Positions 33,552 to 45,273 are shown, numbered from the stretch's first letter. The stretch is 64,000 bases of DNA from Bathynomus jamesi (GCA_023014485.1 JAJOZX010007508.1:62001-126000); one strand, 5' to 3'. Notes: generated by a model from the letters alone, not told the origin. Numbers and translations: made by a program.

Positions 33552-34844
33552 TAAACATGTACCACCTTCTCGTCCTCTTATTCCTCACTAATTTGCTGTT
33601 CCTTAAGAACAAACCCTTCAATCAAGTTATTATAGAAAGATACGACCGAGTTGAGTTACGTTGAAGAGGTACAAGGACTCAAAGAACATTTACCGAAAAT
33701 GGACAAAAGCTAACTCCGACTTTCAATTTTTGAATGTTTTAAGAGTCATAATTTTATTCCTAAATTTACCAACTTTAAACTCTATAGCAAACAACTTGGT
33801 AGCTCTAACATGTACAAATCTTTCCAGTATGAACTATTAAGTAAGGAAATTAAGTTTAAGCATAACAATAGTAAAAACGTTATCACTAAATATTATCTCT
33901 CTTTAACTTAACTAAAAGAAACTATAAGCTTTATAGACTATTTAATGTTGAAAAATCAAACTGTTAAAGGCGCCAACAACTACCGCAAACAAATTCAGCT
34001 AAGACATAATAGAAAATTAAATCAATTGGGCCTGAACTCCAACCTTCAACCTCTAAACCCCGATCAAACAATTTTTTATTTTTCTAAGAGAACTTTGAGC
34101 AAAAACGAAAGACGACTTCTCTCTTTGGGCCTAGATTTTAAGTTACCAAATTATAGGATAAATTATTTTAAATACTTTTTATCATTTGAAAAACTATTTT
34201 ATAGTTTAAAACGATTTCCAATAGCTGAGGAGACAAAACTTCCATTTCTAAAGTCTTCAACTATCCATATCGCTAATAAACACTTTTATAACTTTAAACC
34301 TCATAAAGTTTATTCCCTCTAGCCAATAGTTGATATCGCTTGCCTAAAAGAATTATCCAGAGATGACTCCATCATAATGTCACGTCCTGACAAAGACAAA
34401 GGTAACGTTCTTCTTAACAAATCAGATTATATTAATAAGGTAAATAACGCCCTCAACGACTCCTCCAAATTCACAGAGATTAATCATAAACTTCTAACAC
34501 TCCCTAAAACTCGAAGATAAAATCAACCGTTTCCTGAAAAAATTATATGATCAAAATAAAATTTCGAAAGATGTTTACAACCAAATATGCTCTTCCGGCT
34601 CGTCCCCAGGTACTCTTTACGCCCTCCCTAAAATACACAAACCAAACTTACCCATTAGACCTATCCTTTTTGCTTACACCACCCATAATTACCACCTAGT
34701 AAAATTCCTAATTCCCACCCTAACCGCCCTAACGCAGAATGAATATTCCGTCTCCAATTCTTACGAATTCGCCAAAGAAATACAGACGGTGAACAATTCA
34801 AACAACCTCCATATACACAGTTTTGACATAGTATCCCTCTACAC

Positions 34845-35700
34845 CAGGGGTGGGGAAACTTTTCAGTACCAAGGGCGAAAATCGATAACATAAACACCTC
34901 CGCGGGCGTCTGGCAAATTTTAAGCTTATATACAGCGTGTCCCAAAGAAATGTATACCCAATTTGTTCGATAATACCAGCTATGAGGTTAATAAATATAT
35001 TACCTTTTATATGTTTTTTAATAAAGAATTTTCTCCTGAATCTAAATATGTAATTATTTTTATTAAAAATTGAAGAACAAAAAAGTTACAGATGTTTAAA
35101 TTATAATTATTATTTTCGAGACTTCATGTGCGATATTTTCTAATATTTTAACCGACTGTTTTGAGATACTTATGTTTAGTGTTGATATTGAAGCATAAAT
35201 GTTGTAATTATTAGTTAATTCAAAAAATTTACAAATTCCATGGTTAAATGACACTTTATCTAAGATGTTCGACGTCTTCCAGAACGTTGTTTTTGTAAGT
35301 TTTGCACAGTGCCGTCGGTTTCAAACTTATCTCGTATACATGCAAAAATATTAGAAAATATCGCACATGAAGTCTCGAAAATAATAATTATAATTTAAAC
35401 ATCTGTAACGTTTTTGTTTTTCAATTTTTAATAAAAATAATTACATATTTAGATTCAGGAGAAAATTCTTTATTGAAAAACATATAAAAAGCAATATATT
35501 TATTATCCTCATAGCTGGTATTATCGAACAAAGTGGGTATACATTTCTTTGGGACACGCTGTATATAAGATGTATTTTAAAAAGCTATTTGCTGGGCTGT
35601 AAATAAATAATTTTTAGTAAATAATAAATACCTAAGCGGGCAAATTGAAATTAGCTCGTGGGCGAAATTTCGCCCGCGGGCGAGGGTTTCCCCACCCCTG
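34845..35700. mobile_element. Non-autonomous hAT element in the PLE
   Basis: Ends CAGGGGTGGGGAAAC and inverted GTTTCCCCACCCCTG (one-base differences) are flanked by the exact 8-bp target duplication CTCTACAC (34837-34844 and 35701-35708). There is no transposase. The nested mariner MITE at 34933-35561 makes up most of its length. Confidence 0.9.
34933..35561. mobile_element. Mariner derivative nested in the hAT element
   Basis: Ends CAGCGTGTCCCAAAGAAATG and the inverse, with TA borders. Long inverted arms share the AAAATTCTTTATTGAAAAACATA region. An internal minus-strand scrap (about 35270-35345) reads IRDKFETDGTVQNL, the same DNA-binding segment as in the mariner at 28573-29478, so the two are of one family. 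Confidence 0.85.
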
Positions 35701-37049
35701 CTCTACACCAACGTACCAATTAAAGAAACTATCGGAATCTGCATCAATAATTTATTTTCTAACAATCAGAACACAGTCCTCAACCGAACGAAACAAGAAT
35801 TTACCAGACTGCTAACCCTTGCCGCCTCAGACACCAACTTCTTTTTCAATAAACAACTTTACCAACAAACCGATTCACTAGCCATGGGATTCCCCTTAAA
35901 TGCCACACTAGCTAACATCTTTCTCTGCTATCACGAAAATAACTGGCTACTCCATTGCCCCACTCATTACAAACCACATCTATATATAAGATATGTCGAT
36001 GACACTTTTCTCCTCTTTCACAATGCTAACCACGCCCCTCTTTTTCTTAACTATCTCAATTCCCAGCATCAAACTATCAAAATCACTAAAGAAGCAAATC
36101 TAACAACACCCTAACCTTCTTAGATATAACAATAACAAAACAAAATAATAAATTCAGCACTTCTATTTATCGAAAACCTACATATACCGGCCTAGGCACC
36201 AACTACTTAAGCACATTCCCTTACTATATAAAATTAACAGCATTAAAATTTTAATCCACCGTGCTTATCAACTTTGTTCCTCCTACTTATAAAATACAAT
36301 CAGAACTTCGCCACCTAATCACCCCTCTTTACCCTCAAAGTAAACTTCAACTTGTATTCACCAGTAATAATAGCATTAAATCGTATCTCAACCACAAAGA
36401 AAACACCCCCCCGACACCTTGTTTCGTCCACCGTTTACTGTTTCAACTGTACTCGCTGCAAAGCAAGTTATATTGGCAGCACCATTCGTCAATATCAAAT
36501 AAAAGTGGACGAACATCGCAGCATTTCCACTAGAACCTCACAACCTTTAAATAAACTATCGAAATTAGCAATAAGGGATCACTGCCACCTCCACAATCAC
36601 CCACTGCTCCCCACCAATTTCAAAATTATCAATTCAGCATACAAACCAATCGACCTCCCCATCCTTGAATCCCTATATATCCTTAATACAAAACCAACCC
36701 TCAACGACTACAGTTCTGCCTTCAACTTAAACATAACTAAATAGTTCTTCTGAACATTATTGCGCCACCACTCTTCGACTTCTGACATTTCAACATTCAA
36801 ATCATTCCCAACCTTCATACAATTAGATTAAATCCCCCCTCGTAAAATAACCCGATAAGTTCTTATTTTCAATATTCGTTTCACCCGATAACATTTATTT
36901 TATATATCTTACCGCTCTACATTTTATGTAATTTTTTTTTAATTTTAAATTATTAGCATTTTAATGATTATCATTTTATCATAAGACTGTAATACACTGT
37001 ATAAAATCTTTTGCTATATTTTTTCACTTTTATTTTTTATTTTTATTTC

Positions 37050-37093
37050 TTAACACTGATGATGGAAATTCAATTTCCGAAACGTCTGATTAA
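37050..37093 (+). ncRNA. Putative hammerhead ribozyme (family 2, PLE right end)
   Basis: CUGAUGA 37056-37062, extra U, stem II 37064-37078, GAAAC 37079-37083, GUC 37084-37086. Stem I: UUAACA pairs with UG(A)UUAA with one bulge. Confidence 0.55.
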
Positions 37094-37162
37094 TAAACAT
37101 GTACCACCTTCTCGTCCTCTTATTCTTCGTTGCGGTTCCCTAAGAACAAACCCTTCAATCAA

Positions 37163-37190
37163 GTATATATATATATAAAAAAAAAAAAAA

Positions 37191-37237
<47 letters not shown>

Positions 37238-37331
37238 ATATATATCTGTATACACTGTATATATGCATTCTTAAATAATAATAATAGTGCAGAAGAATTC
37301 CAATACATGGATAATATATATATATATATAA

Positions 37332-37377
<46 letters not shown>

Positions 37378-37380
37378 CAA
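37163..37380. repeat. Compound TA/A microsatellite
   Basis: TA runs and an A run between the PLE and the second Maverick. They hide the Maverick's left border. Confidence 0.85.
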
Positions 37381-37432
37381 AATATGACTGCTTTAATTTC
37401 TACTACGCCAGTTACATCCTCGTTGCTTTGTA

Positions 37433-37721
37433 CTATGCAAGAAATACATTTGACAGTCTTTCCCCACTCAAAGTACGCGGGTGTCTATACTCAATGTAAA
37501 GGGCTTTCAGTTCGTTTAACACTATTTTTGTACCCACTTTACAATTGGCTGGCAAGTTAACACTTTCTTTAAAAACGGTTAGATTACATTCAAAAGCAAG
37601 CACAAAGAGGGCATCGTTTGCCACAACATTTATTAAATTCAAGTTTATAAACACTTCTTTCCAAACGAGGGTTTATTCTTTCCAATCCGAGCTTTTCAAC
37701 CGTGAACTCTTCACAACGCAT
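37433..37721 (-). pseudogene. Maverick unknown gene C, second copy
   Basis: The ATG at 37721 opens MRCEEFTVEKLG, matching EEFTIEKFG of the intact copy at 27015. A frameshift near 37655 follows NKCCGK. The rest (ANCKVGTKIVLNELKALYIEY) aligns with the intact copy. The function is unknown. Confidence 0.6.
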
Positions 37722-37845
37722 ATCGACAATTGAAGTAATCTCCTAAATCGTGCCGACAGCTGCCCATTACATAAAGAAATAGCTCTTCAGGGTGAACAGT
37801 GAATTGAGCTGAGCTCTGTACCTCTCAAGTGCTTTGTACCAAAGT

Positions 37846-38841
37846 TCAAGATATCTCGAAAAGTATACCTTTTAAATACGCATCCAGTTCCAATCCATTC
37901 TCGTCTTGTTCAGTCCTACACTCAGTAAATCCGTCAAGCAGAGCGGTGGATGCGTACTCAACAACCGTGTCAAAATAAAGCATATCGACAACACGCGTGT
38001 CAAACGTAGGCTTTACCTTTCGGAAACCGACGACTTCAAACATTCTGTCAAGAATGAAACTGTTTCGCGTGAGGACAAGAACGTTATTATCAGATGCATT
38101 CTTCCACATCAACCGTATTTCAATGCATGGCTGGTCTCGACTTATATACAACGTACAAATCGTATGAGGGTGTATCACTAATCTGCTCTCTTCTTGTGCC
38201 TACACCTGCAGGTATTTTATAACGATCCTCACCCCACTTCTCAACCGCCACGAAGATTCTGTTCATCTACATCTCCACAACACTTAAATAAATTAATAAA
38301 CTCGTTTCAAGTACATAATTAACATAAATAAATTAATAAACTCGTTTCAAGTACATAATTAACATAAATAAATTAATAAACTCGTTTCAAGTACATAATT
38401 AACGGCGCCGGTTTTACGCCTGAACACAAGCACTGACTTCGTCACGGACACGTCGTATACAGCATTGATGATCCTGCTCAACCGAAGCTCCATCGTATAT
38501 TGGTTTTCTATTGTGAGGAGTGCACGTCCATTCGGGTCAAGCTCTGAAGTGACTATGAGCAGCCGTTGCGCGGTTTGGCTTGGTTGGAGGTGTCGGGGAA
38601 CGAGTCACACGTGCACGTCATACCAAGCGTTAGTGATAAGTGTACGGGGTTGTTCCAACATGAAAGAATCATATGAATACTTGTATCCCATTATACCGGG
38701 CAATCGTTTAGAGAATTTTTCCATCTGCGATACATGAAGTAATATCGGCGTTAATGTTTTATCACTCCCACTCCCCGGAATGAGCACCAGACATCCTCGT
38801 TCAGGGGTATTCAACATTGCATTTTCTCGAACTACGCACAT
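37846..38841 (-). pseudogene. Maverick unknown gene B, second copy
   Basis: ATG at 38841 (MCVVRENAML). It shares FSKRLPGIMGY, YDVSVTKSVLVFRR, IRLMWKNASDNNVLV, FILDRMFEVVGFRK and ALLDGFTEC with 25941-26958. A three-unit 40-bp tandem repeat (38285-38402) sits in the coding sequence and breaks the frame. The ATG lies 5 bases past the stop of gene A, which suggests a compact transcription unit. Confidence 0.6.
38285..38402. repeat. Minisatellite, 40-bp unit x about 3
   Basis: AATTAATAAACTCGTTTCAA begins units at 38291, 38331 and 38371. The unit includes the end of gene B's VLET coding segment and is not a multiple of three. Confidence 0.9.
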
Positions 38842-38845
38842 TTTA

Positions 38846-39641
38846 TTAACGCTCCGGCGTTCTATTTGAGAGAAACATGTGCCCATATCTGTCCTTTTTG
38901 CTTAACAAGCGATACTCATCCCTAAACTCTATTAAAAACTCGCACAATCCTTTAGCCACAACCTCACTGCGAACCTCATCATGATATTTATGAACGTAAT
39001 GATAAAATATTTTACGCTGTCCATGATAACAAGATTTATATTCGCAGACGCAGGGTATGCGTACTCGGTTTGATGTAACATGACATAATACCGCTTCTCA
39101 TACCATTCGTCAAAAAGGTTTACAACCCACACCCGTTGCTTCGCTTCTGCACGTGATGCTTCTTTCACTTCACGGTGTATGTGCGCCTTTACGTAGTTTA
39201 GTCCCATGACGTAGTCCATTACAGTGTTTGAGCGACGAAAGCCTGCATTGCTCTCCCCAGAATATCCTTAGAGTATTTGGACCTCCTGCTCCTCACGCTT
39301 CGCTCAGTTCAATATGGCCTTAAAATAGGCTGACCATATGTACCGTTTTGAACGGGACAGTACCGTTTTGTATGGGTTTTTGTATGGGTTCTGTCACTGA
39401 AGAATAATTGTAAGCTCAATATGTTTATGTACTTACTTTTTCATGAATACAGAATATTACATAACCCCCGTCCCTTTTTTGCCATCCCAATGTCCCGTTT
39501 TTGTCTCAAGGAAATATGGTCAGCCTACTTTAAAAGCCTTAAAGGACGGAGGACTAGGGATTTTTTGTGTTCACCACATCTTTAGACTTTATCGAATATC
39601 ACTTCATGAATGTCGAGCACGCAATATGAAAGGTTAGCCAT
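38846..39641 (-). pseudogene. Maverick unknown gene A, second copy
   Basis: ATG at 39641. The gene is split by the hAT MITE at 39326-39527. The C-terminal part (VKAHIHREVKEASRAEAKQ, VWVVNLFDEWYEKRYYVML, NINLVIMD, FRDEYRLL) is homologous to 25335-25923 and keeps the Trp that is a stop there. Frameshifts occur near 39585 and 38935. The function is unknown. Confidence 0.6.
39326..39527. mobile_element. hAT-type MITE in gene A
   Basis: Ends TAGGCTGACCATAT and inverted ATATGGTCAGCCTA. Flanks CCTTAAAA (39318-39325) and CTTTAAAA (39528-39535) fit an 8-bp duplication with one mismatch. No coding. Inner GGGACAGTACCG and CGTCCC blocks also face each other. Confidence 0.8.
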
Positions 39642-39803
39642 CGCTATTTTCCGTCTACGTGAGAATTCTTCAACAGGTAAAATACACGTCTGAGCAGGCT
39701 TATTGAGGTCAACTGAGGACGAAGTGCTGAGATGTAACCAAATAGTGACAGGAGGTACGTGACCCTTTTGATTGGGCATAGAGTGGGCGATGCATAGCTT
39801 TTT

Positions 39804-39809
<6 letters not shown>

Positions 39810-39842
<33 letters not shown>

Positions 39843-39852
39843 CACACACACA
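39810..39852. repeat. CA microsatellite
   Basis: Nearly pure CA run. Confidence 0.9.
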
Positions 39853-39986
39853 GTAGAAAATGAAACGCTAATTGAAACATGATTTATTTTAAATAAATAA
39901 ACACATCGTCAACAAGTAAATAGTCTCTAATTCATAGCATATATTCAAATACAGATAATAAATAACATATCGTCAACAAGTAATTA

Positions 39987-39987
<1 letters not shown>

Positions 39988-40033
<46 letters not shown>

Positions 40034-40042
40034 TATATATAT
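39988..40042. repeat. TA microsatellite in the polB tail
   Basis: TA run extending or replacing the C-terminal codons of the polB copy. Confidence 0.85.
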
Positions 40043-40064
40043 AACAAAACATTTAAGGGCCATG

Positions 40065-43000
40065 GTACCCGAAGGGTACGGTACCGTAGGTGCCAGGCAC
40101 ACTTTCGTCCCCCTAAACTCCTTCACGGCCCCCAGTTTCTGTGCTCTAAAAATGTGAGTCCCTACAGTCAGTTGGGGTGCCTCGTCACCCTCATCTTGCA
40201 AGCTCACTAGCTCTTTCAGCGAATCAAAGTTAACAATCCGCAGGTTCGCCTAGTTAAGCGTGATGCCTTTAGCTTTCACAATATATCTCACATCCTCCCC
40301 CACCCTCACCCGTACCCCTTATGTTTTTGGACCTGTTGAGAAAAAAGAATCAGCGCAGGCACTATCTCCATACTCATCCTTGATCTCATCAGTTAATTCT
40401 CCAAGGAATTCCCCAATAGATGGCATGTAATCACCGTCCCTCTCCGTGAATATCACACTGCTATGTCTGCGTACAGACCCCCCTCCGCCGAAGAGAATGC
40501 AGTAGACCCCAAAGTGTGATGCGAGCATACACTATGGTGAAGCTGGCTACAGGTATGTTTGTAACATGTGATGTATCTGTAGCAAATTCGGTCCTGTTGT
40601 ACTTTATTATGTAAGTATTACCCACATTCACGATCTCCATGACCTCTTTATCGGGAGCGTTGGCATAATCCCACACCTCGTTATAACTTTGGGTTATTTC
40701 CCCCAAAGATTCCCCCCACCAAAATTTCCCATTTCCTTCAAAGACTATTTAGGCACAACTTTGCACTAAAGCGCTTGGCAGGGTTCTTTGCAATTTGGGA
40801 CCTGTCAAGTTGTATCCCTTCGCGATCACTGTAGCGCTGAATATACGCCGATTTTTCATTTTCTGCCTCAAATCCTCGCGGTACCATGATGCTCCTACTT
40901 TATTCTTCAAAAAAGTTTTTATATATGGTGTGAAAAGGTTGGGGAGCTTCTGAAACCTCCACACCTCATACATCTTCAATACTCTGTAACCGTGGCTAAC
41001 GGCTAGGGAAAGCTCATGGCTTGTATATACGCCTCTGATCTTCCGCTGGTTGTCTGTGTGATTACAGGCCCCATTGTTTTCGTCTGCGCACTTCACGCAC
41101 AGGGGAAACATGAGTTTCTGGTCTATAACGACGGGTAAGATCGGCATCCATAAGTTACGAGCGGGGAGCACATCTACGAAAGAAACACCGAAATAGTTCT
41201 CGTTCAAATTAGATGAGACCTCTTCGATGGTGGGCAGGGCGGGACCCACCAGTTTTTCAGGTGCTCCTACGGAATACGGATTGTTCTTCATCACGTAGGG
41301 GTATAAAGAACAGAAGTCGTAGTAATGGAGTTTCACGCCCTCCGCAAATGATAAGTATAGTTTGTAGGGGTTTGTGCTCCCAACGAACAAGCTATCGCCG
41401 CATTTGAGAGGATCCAACACCATTGGACGTTTCATGGTGTTTATTTCTTCGCGGTACTCCCCATCTGTTTCCATCCGCGCATCATATTCGTGCTCCCACA
41501 AGACCTTGTGTGTGAACTGGGAGCTTATAAGCTGATCGCGGGTGCGGGTCCATGCAAGACGATCGACAGGAGATCTACCATGGATATCTCCTACGATTCC
41601 ACACAAAGAACGGGGGCATCCATGTCACCAACAACCGTCAAAGGAGTACGCAGTCTTCACACCAGTGTCTCGGTCTTCACTTAGACCATCCACCCAAAAA
41701 CGATCATTGACCTTAATAGGGACTTCCCCCGTGTTGCGGGCATGTTTCATGTATACACCGGTCTGTTGCTGTAGGTGTATGAGCCAGTAAATAGCCTTAT
41801 ACCGATAACTGCGTGGGGTGTTTCTGTGAATGACGGCTCGTGTGTCTTTAGGCACGAAATTGTTCTTGAACACCGTAAAGCACAATAAGGCGATCGTATT
41901 TCGATTTGTATCGGATCGCAGTTGAACCGGTCTATGTACATCCTTCTAAATGCCTAGAAACACTCTAAGCACGCGCACATATTTCACGCAATAACGCTCA
42001 CATTCATCAGCTATATTGTAAGGAATATTTTCATTAAAACTGTTGTATTAGCGGTCAAAATCTTCACGTTCTCTATCACTCATGTTGAAATAGTTAAAGT
42101 AATGTTTGGGGGGGAGGTAGGTCTACGTAATTTAAAGTGTCGAGAGTGAGGAAAGTGTAAGGGAAATACCTTTTTGAAACTTCGGCGGCTACGCCCATCA
42201 CCTTGGGTAGCTTGGCTAATTTACAAGGTGTGAATAATAAAGTGTCTTTAAAGTGAACATTACCTCTTATTTGCATCTATTTAAGTCTGTTTCCTCTTTT
42301 CAAGGGATCGCCTGTAAATATCTCCGATGACTCATGTTCAAGCAGTTCCCTACAAAGGAATTGTGTGTCAAATTTTGCCCCGTTATGGGCAAGAATATAC
42401 ACAGTCATTTTTTCAACTTGTCCGCTAACTTGACAATATAGGACACAAAGAGTTTCACAGGGCTGTCGTGTGCGATCGTTTTAAAAACGTTTGTTCATTT
42501 ACCACATTTGTGACACTCATCACACTTGACCTCCATACACTCGTCGCAGATAGTTTGGCTTACAAGTAGATGTGGGATAACCTCTTTGGTTTCAGCATCT
42601 GCATATGTTTCTATATCGTAGTATACAGTTATACAAGGTTTATTTTTAGGCTTAGCATCTTTCATATAACATACATGCTTTATACGATCTGCCTTATATT
42701 TCTCGTGGCATGTATAACAGTAAATTTCATCACATTTATGCGTGAATTTTCCTCAATTATCCACCATATGAAACATACCACATTCACAGATTCTCATTTT
42801 CCTGCAAGTGCCAATTGACTTATGGAGCTCAAAGCAGTTATTATTGAAAAATGTGCGTCTACATACATTACAGTCCCTCTTCTCAGCTTCAACTAAACAA
42901 CTTTCACATTTGGAGATTTTACACTGCTCATAAACCATGTGGCAATCCTTACAATGTTTCACTGTATCATCCCCAAACTCGAGACATCCCTTACACGAAT

Positions 43001-43860
43001 CATGATGCCTTCCATATTTTCGACTTTTATCAAAACTCGCGTAAAGGTCCCTTATATTGCGGATGGGGAGACACGTTGTCCCTGACAGCCCTAAAATAAG
43101 TAGGGTCTTGTACGGACTCTCACACTGCTTTTAAAAATACACATTCCTATGACGATCATCCATTCCATATACAACTATACGAACATTCATTTCCTACTCT
43201 ACCTTTCTCAGCTCTTCAGAACCCATATTACAGTCAAACTCCATCTTGCAATCTGCTGCCAGTTTAGGGGCACGCTGCACAACCATAGGCAACGAAATTT
43301 TTGGGGTCCGTGCATTTAGTACAGTAAACATATGAGCTAAGACTACTGCTTCAAGCCGCAACCACTATCGGTGTTTATATGCCGTCCGTGAATAGCCTGA
43401 GAATTGAAGTTAATAGTATAAGGTGTGGCCGTATGTCCCGCAACACGGAACACGTGGTCAATATCTATCGTGAAGTTGTTCATGTCGAAGCCAGTACTAC
43501 TTTGAGAGGCTTACATTACATTATACGGCCCATAATATATTCTACATCTACAGCAGCCAAGTGTATGGCAGCCTGTAGGGTATTACTACCCAAAAATCGT
43601 TTATAGCCCCGTCATCTGACCGAAACCCGAAGAACAACTCGTCCTGACTTCACGTCCCTCGCTGTTCTGAAGGGCAAACTCCACAATACGCTCAACTACG
43701 TGCCGTAGTCCGTGTTCAACACCGTTGCTATACATGGTTCGCGGGCCGATCCTGACTACGTATCGGTTTCTAGTCAGGGTAGGGGTGGGGATGGCGGTGC
43801 GCACCAGCTCGAATGTTATGCTACTCTCTACAGAACGAGATTCTGCTGTTGTGAAGGGGA
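40065..43860 (-). pseudogene. Maverick protein-primed DNA polymerase B, second copy
   Basis: The minus-strand gene reads from about 43860 (TTAESRSVESSITFELVR, then GPRTMYSNGVEHGLRHV). A Cys-rich block follows (42962-42753: HCKDCH, CESC, CNVC, CECG), then exonuclease I ITVYYDIET (about 42635), exonuclease II AHNGAKFD-like (about 42400), and polymerase motif A DFCSLYP, intact (about 41315). Motif B is KLCLNS (about 40765). Motif C reads YADI, followed by a frame change, where the first copy has YADTDS, so the second catalytic Asp is lost (about 40470). The C-terminus is VGTHIFRAQKLGAVK. Longest open piece: 41606-40749. It is a dead replicase with many breaks. Confidence 0.85.
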
Positions 43861-44314
43861 CGACCGGAATTGAACAGGAATAAGGGAACAGTTTTATTTG
43901 TAGAAGGAACTAATGTGGGGTGTGCGACGAAAGACGTGGAGGACTGGGGTTCTATTACTGTGGGTCTAACAACGGGCGCACTCCTGGTACGCTTTATACC
44001 TGGTGTCGAAAGCGATTCATCAATTTCATCAAGCGCACGCTTTCTCCTAGAATTTTCGCGTGGGGGTGCTACAGTTGGCGTTGCTGGGGTTCGCTAGCGG
44101 CGGTGGAATCTGTAGCCCCAACATCGACTACACTGTCATCGGTAGCGTCTGCGATACCGATGATGGGGACATGTTGCTGGCACAGCACTTCATTCTCATC
44201 GTCATTTACGGTTCTGAGGAAGAAGAGGAAAAACAAGACTAGAATATAAGGAGCATCAATTAAAATTTTATTATATTTTGTAAATGTTCCACTTATGAGT
44301 GTGACGTGTTAGAG
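43861..44314. other. Divergent intergenic region between polB and ATPase
   Basis: Lies between the minus-strand polB start and the plus-strand ATPase. Open frames exist on both strands (for example 43870-44097 and 43920-44249, plus), but none shows family motifs. It may hold the two promoters and the N-terminal end of polB. Confidence 0.4.
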
Positions 44315-44944
44315 ATGGATTCTGTAGAAAAATTCAGGTTCACAAGCTCATCCACATGTATTATATCTGGCCCTACAGGATGTGGTAAAACTGTGTTTAT
44401 GCTTAAAATCATTAAAGATAAGGGGAAGATGTTCTCAAAATTTGTGCATGAAGTCATATGGTGCTATTCGACATACCAGTCAGTATTCAACGAGTAGCAA
44501 GATGATATTTTGTTCCACAAAGGTGTATATGACGTTAATTCGTTAAAGGGAAATGAGCATACGGTCATTGTGATTGACGATCTCATGTTAAAAATGGATA
44601 AAGCGTTTGCCGAGACATTTACAGTGTTCTCCCACCATCTTAACATAAGCGTATTCTTCATCAATCAGAACCTATTTTTCAAAAATAGATACATGCACGA
44701 TGTGTCGCTAAATACACAATATATAGTCTTATTCGCACAACATAGAGATGTGTCACAAATTGGGGTATCAGCCAGTCAAATGTTCCCGAATCAGCGTAAG
44801 GAGTTTTTGGAAGTTTATAAAGAAGCTACAAGTCAACGTTACGGATATTTGCTTTGTGACCTTCATCCGCGAAACACGTTCAGGGTGCTTCTAAGAACGA
44901 ATATATTCTCAAACGAGCATGAAACTGTGTATATCCCAGAATGA
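44315..44944 (+). pseudogene. Maverick genome-packaging ATPase (FtsK/HerA type)
   Basis: Polinton DNA-packaging ATPase, about 210 residues. Walker A is GPTGCGKT (about residues 19-26 from the ATG at 44315), and Walker B is HTVIVIDDLM. A downstream VFFINQNLFF block is the usual sensor-like segment, followed by NTQYIVLFAQHRD. One in-frame TAG at 44495-44497 (after SVFNE) is the only break, and the same frame resumes at once. The ATG at 44315 was preferred because the upstream GTG has no homologous residues. It heads the plus-strand virion block. The function comes from family resemblance. Confidence 0.85.
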
Positions 44945-45243
44945 CAAAGAGGTTAAAGAAATACCCTGAATTAATGAAAATCTATAAACAGGTGTTTGTT
45001 AAAAATATTGACTCCGACTTTTTAAAATGCATCTGTGAAATTTATCTTATCGTTATAAAATGCAATGTATCAATGAAACCCCGTCAGAAGGCTCGCCTAC
45101 GCCCGTTACAAGAACATAATAAGCACACTGGCTAGAAAAAGTCAAATTGTGGGGAAGAAAAAGCGAATTATTGTACAAAGATGGGTTTCATTTCTGTCCA
45201 TCTTATTTTCAGTTTTGGGGCCTTTACTGACTAGTTTAATATA
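44941..45243 (+). pseudogene. Maverick small basic conserved protein
   Basis: Overlaps the ATPase stop by four bases. The first 64 codons (MTKRLKKYPELMKIYKQV, CNVSMKPRQKARLRPLQ) resemble a small protein seen in many Polintons with a K/R-rich middle. Near 45120 the frame shifts, and VGKKKRIIVQRW followed by a hydrophobic end (LSILFSVLGPLLTSLI) completes it. The tail may be membrane-active, which is inference. Confidence 0.6.
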
Positions 45244-45273
45244 ATGAAGAAAGTAGTCGTGATTTGACACGAG

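Larger units (their letters stand above)
33724..36744 (+). pseudogene. Penelope-like reverse transcriptase with GIY-YIG nuclease, broken
   Basis: The N-terminal block has HNFIPKFTNFKLY and LSKNERRLLSLGLDF. Then come SPGTLYALPKIHK (the PLE pre-motif), RT motif A in HSFDIVSLYT, motif B around TDSLAMGFPLNATLANIFL and motif C YIRYVDDTFLLF with the catalytic Asp pair. The chain ends with a GIY-YIG-type segment (CFNCTRCKASYIGST, then VDEHRS). The hAT insertion splits the gene exactly after SLYT, and the sequence resumes with NVPIKET after the 8-base duplication. Stops or frameshifts occur at about 34321, 34520, 36113 and 36250-36400. This is a PLE family separate from the one at 56157. Confidence 0.85.
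33237..37162 (+). mobile_element. Penelope-like element with pseudo-LTR-type ends
   Basis: The body (33724-36744) encodes a PLE polyprotein. The same end sequence occurs inverted at 33237-33390 and direct at 33450-33620 and 37010-37162, a layout typical of PLEs. It is interrupted by a hAT element at 34845-35700. Confidence 0.8.

Noticed and set aside
43870..44249. Extra plus-strand gene between polB and ATPase
   Set aside because: Frames are short, overlap each other and have no homologous counterpart in the first Maverick; left as intergenic.
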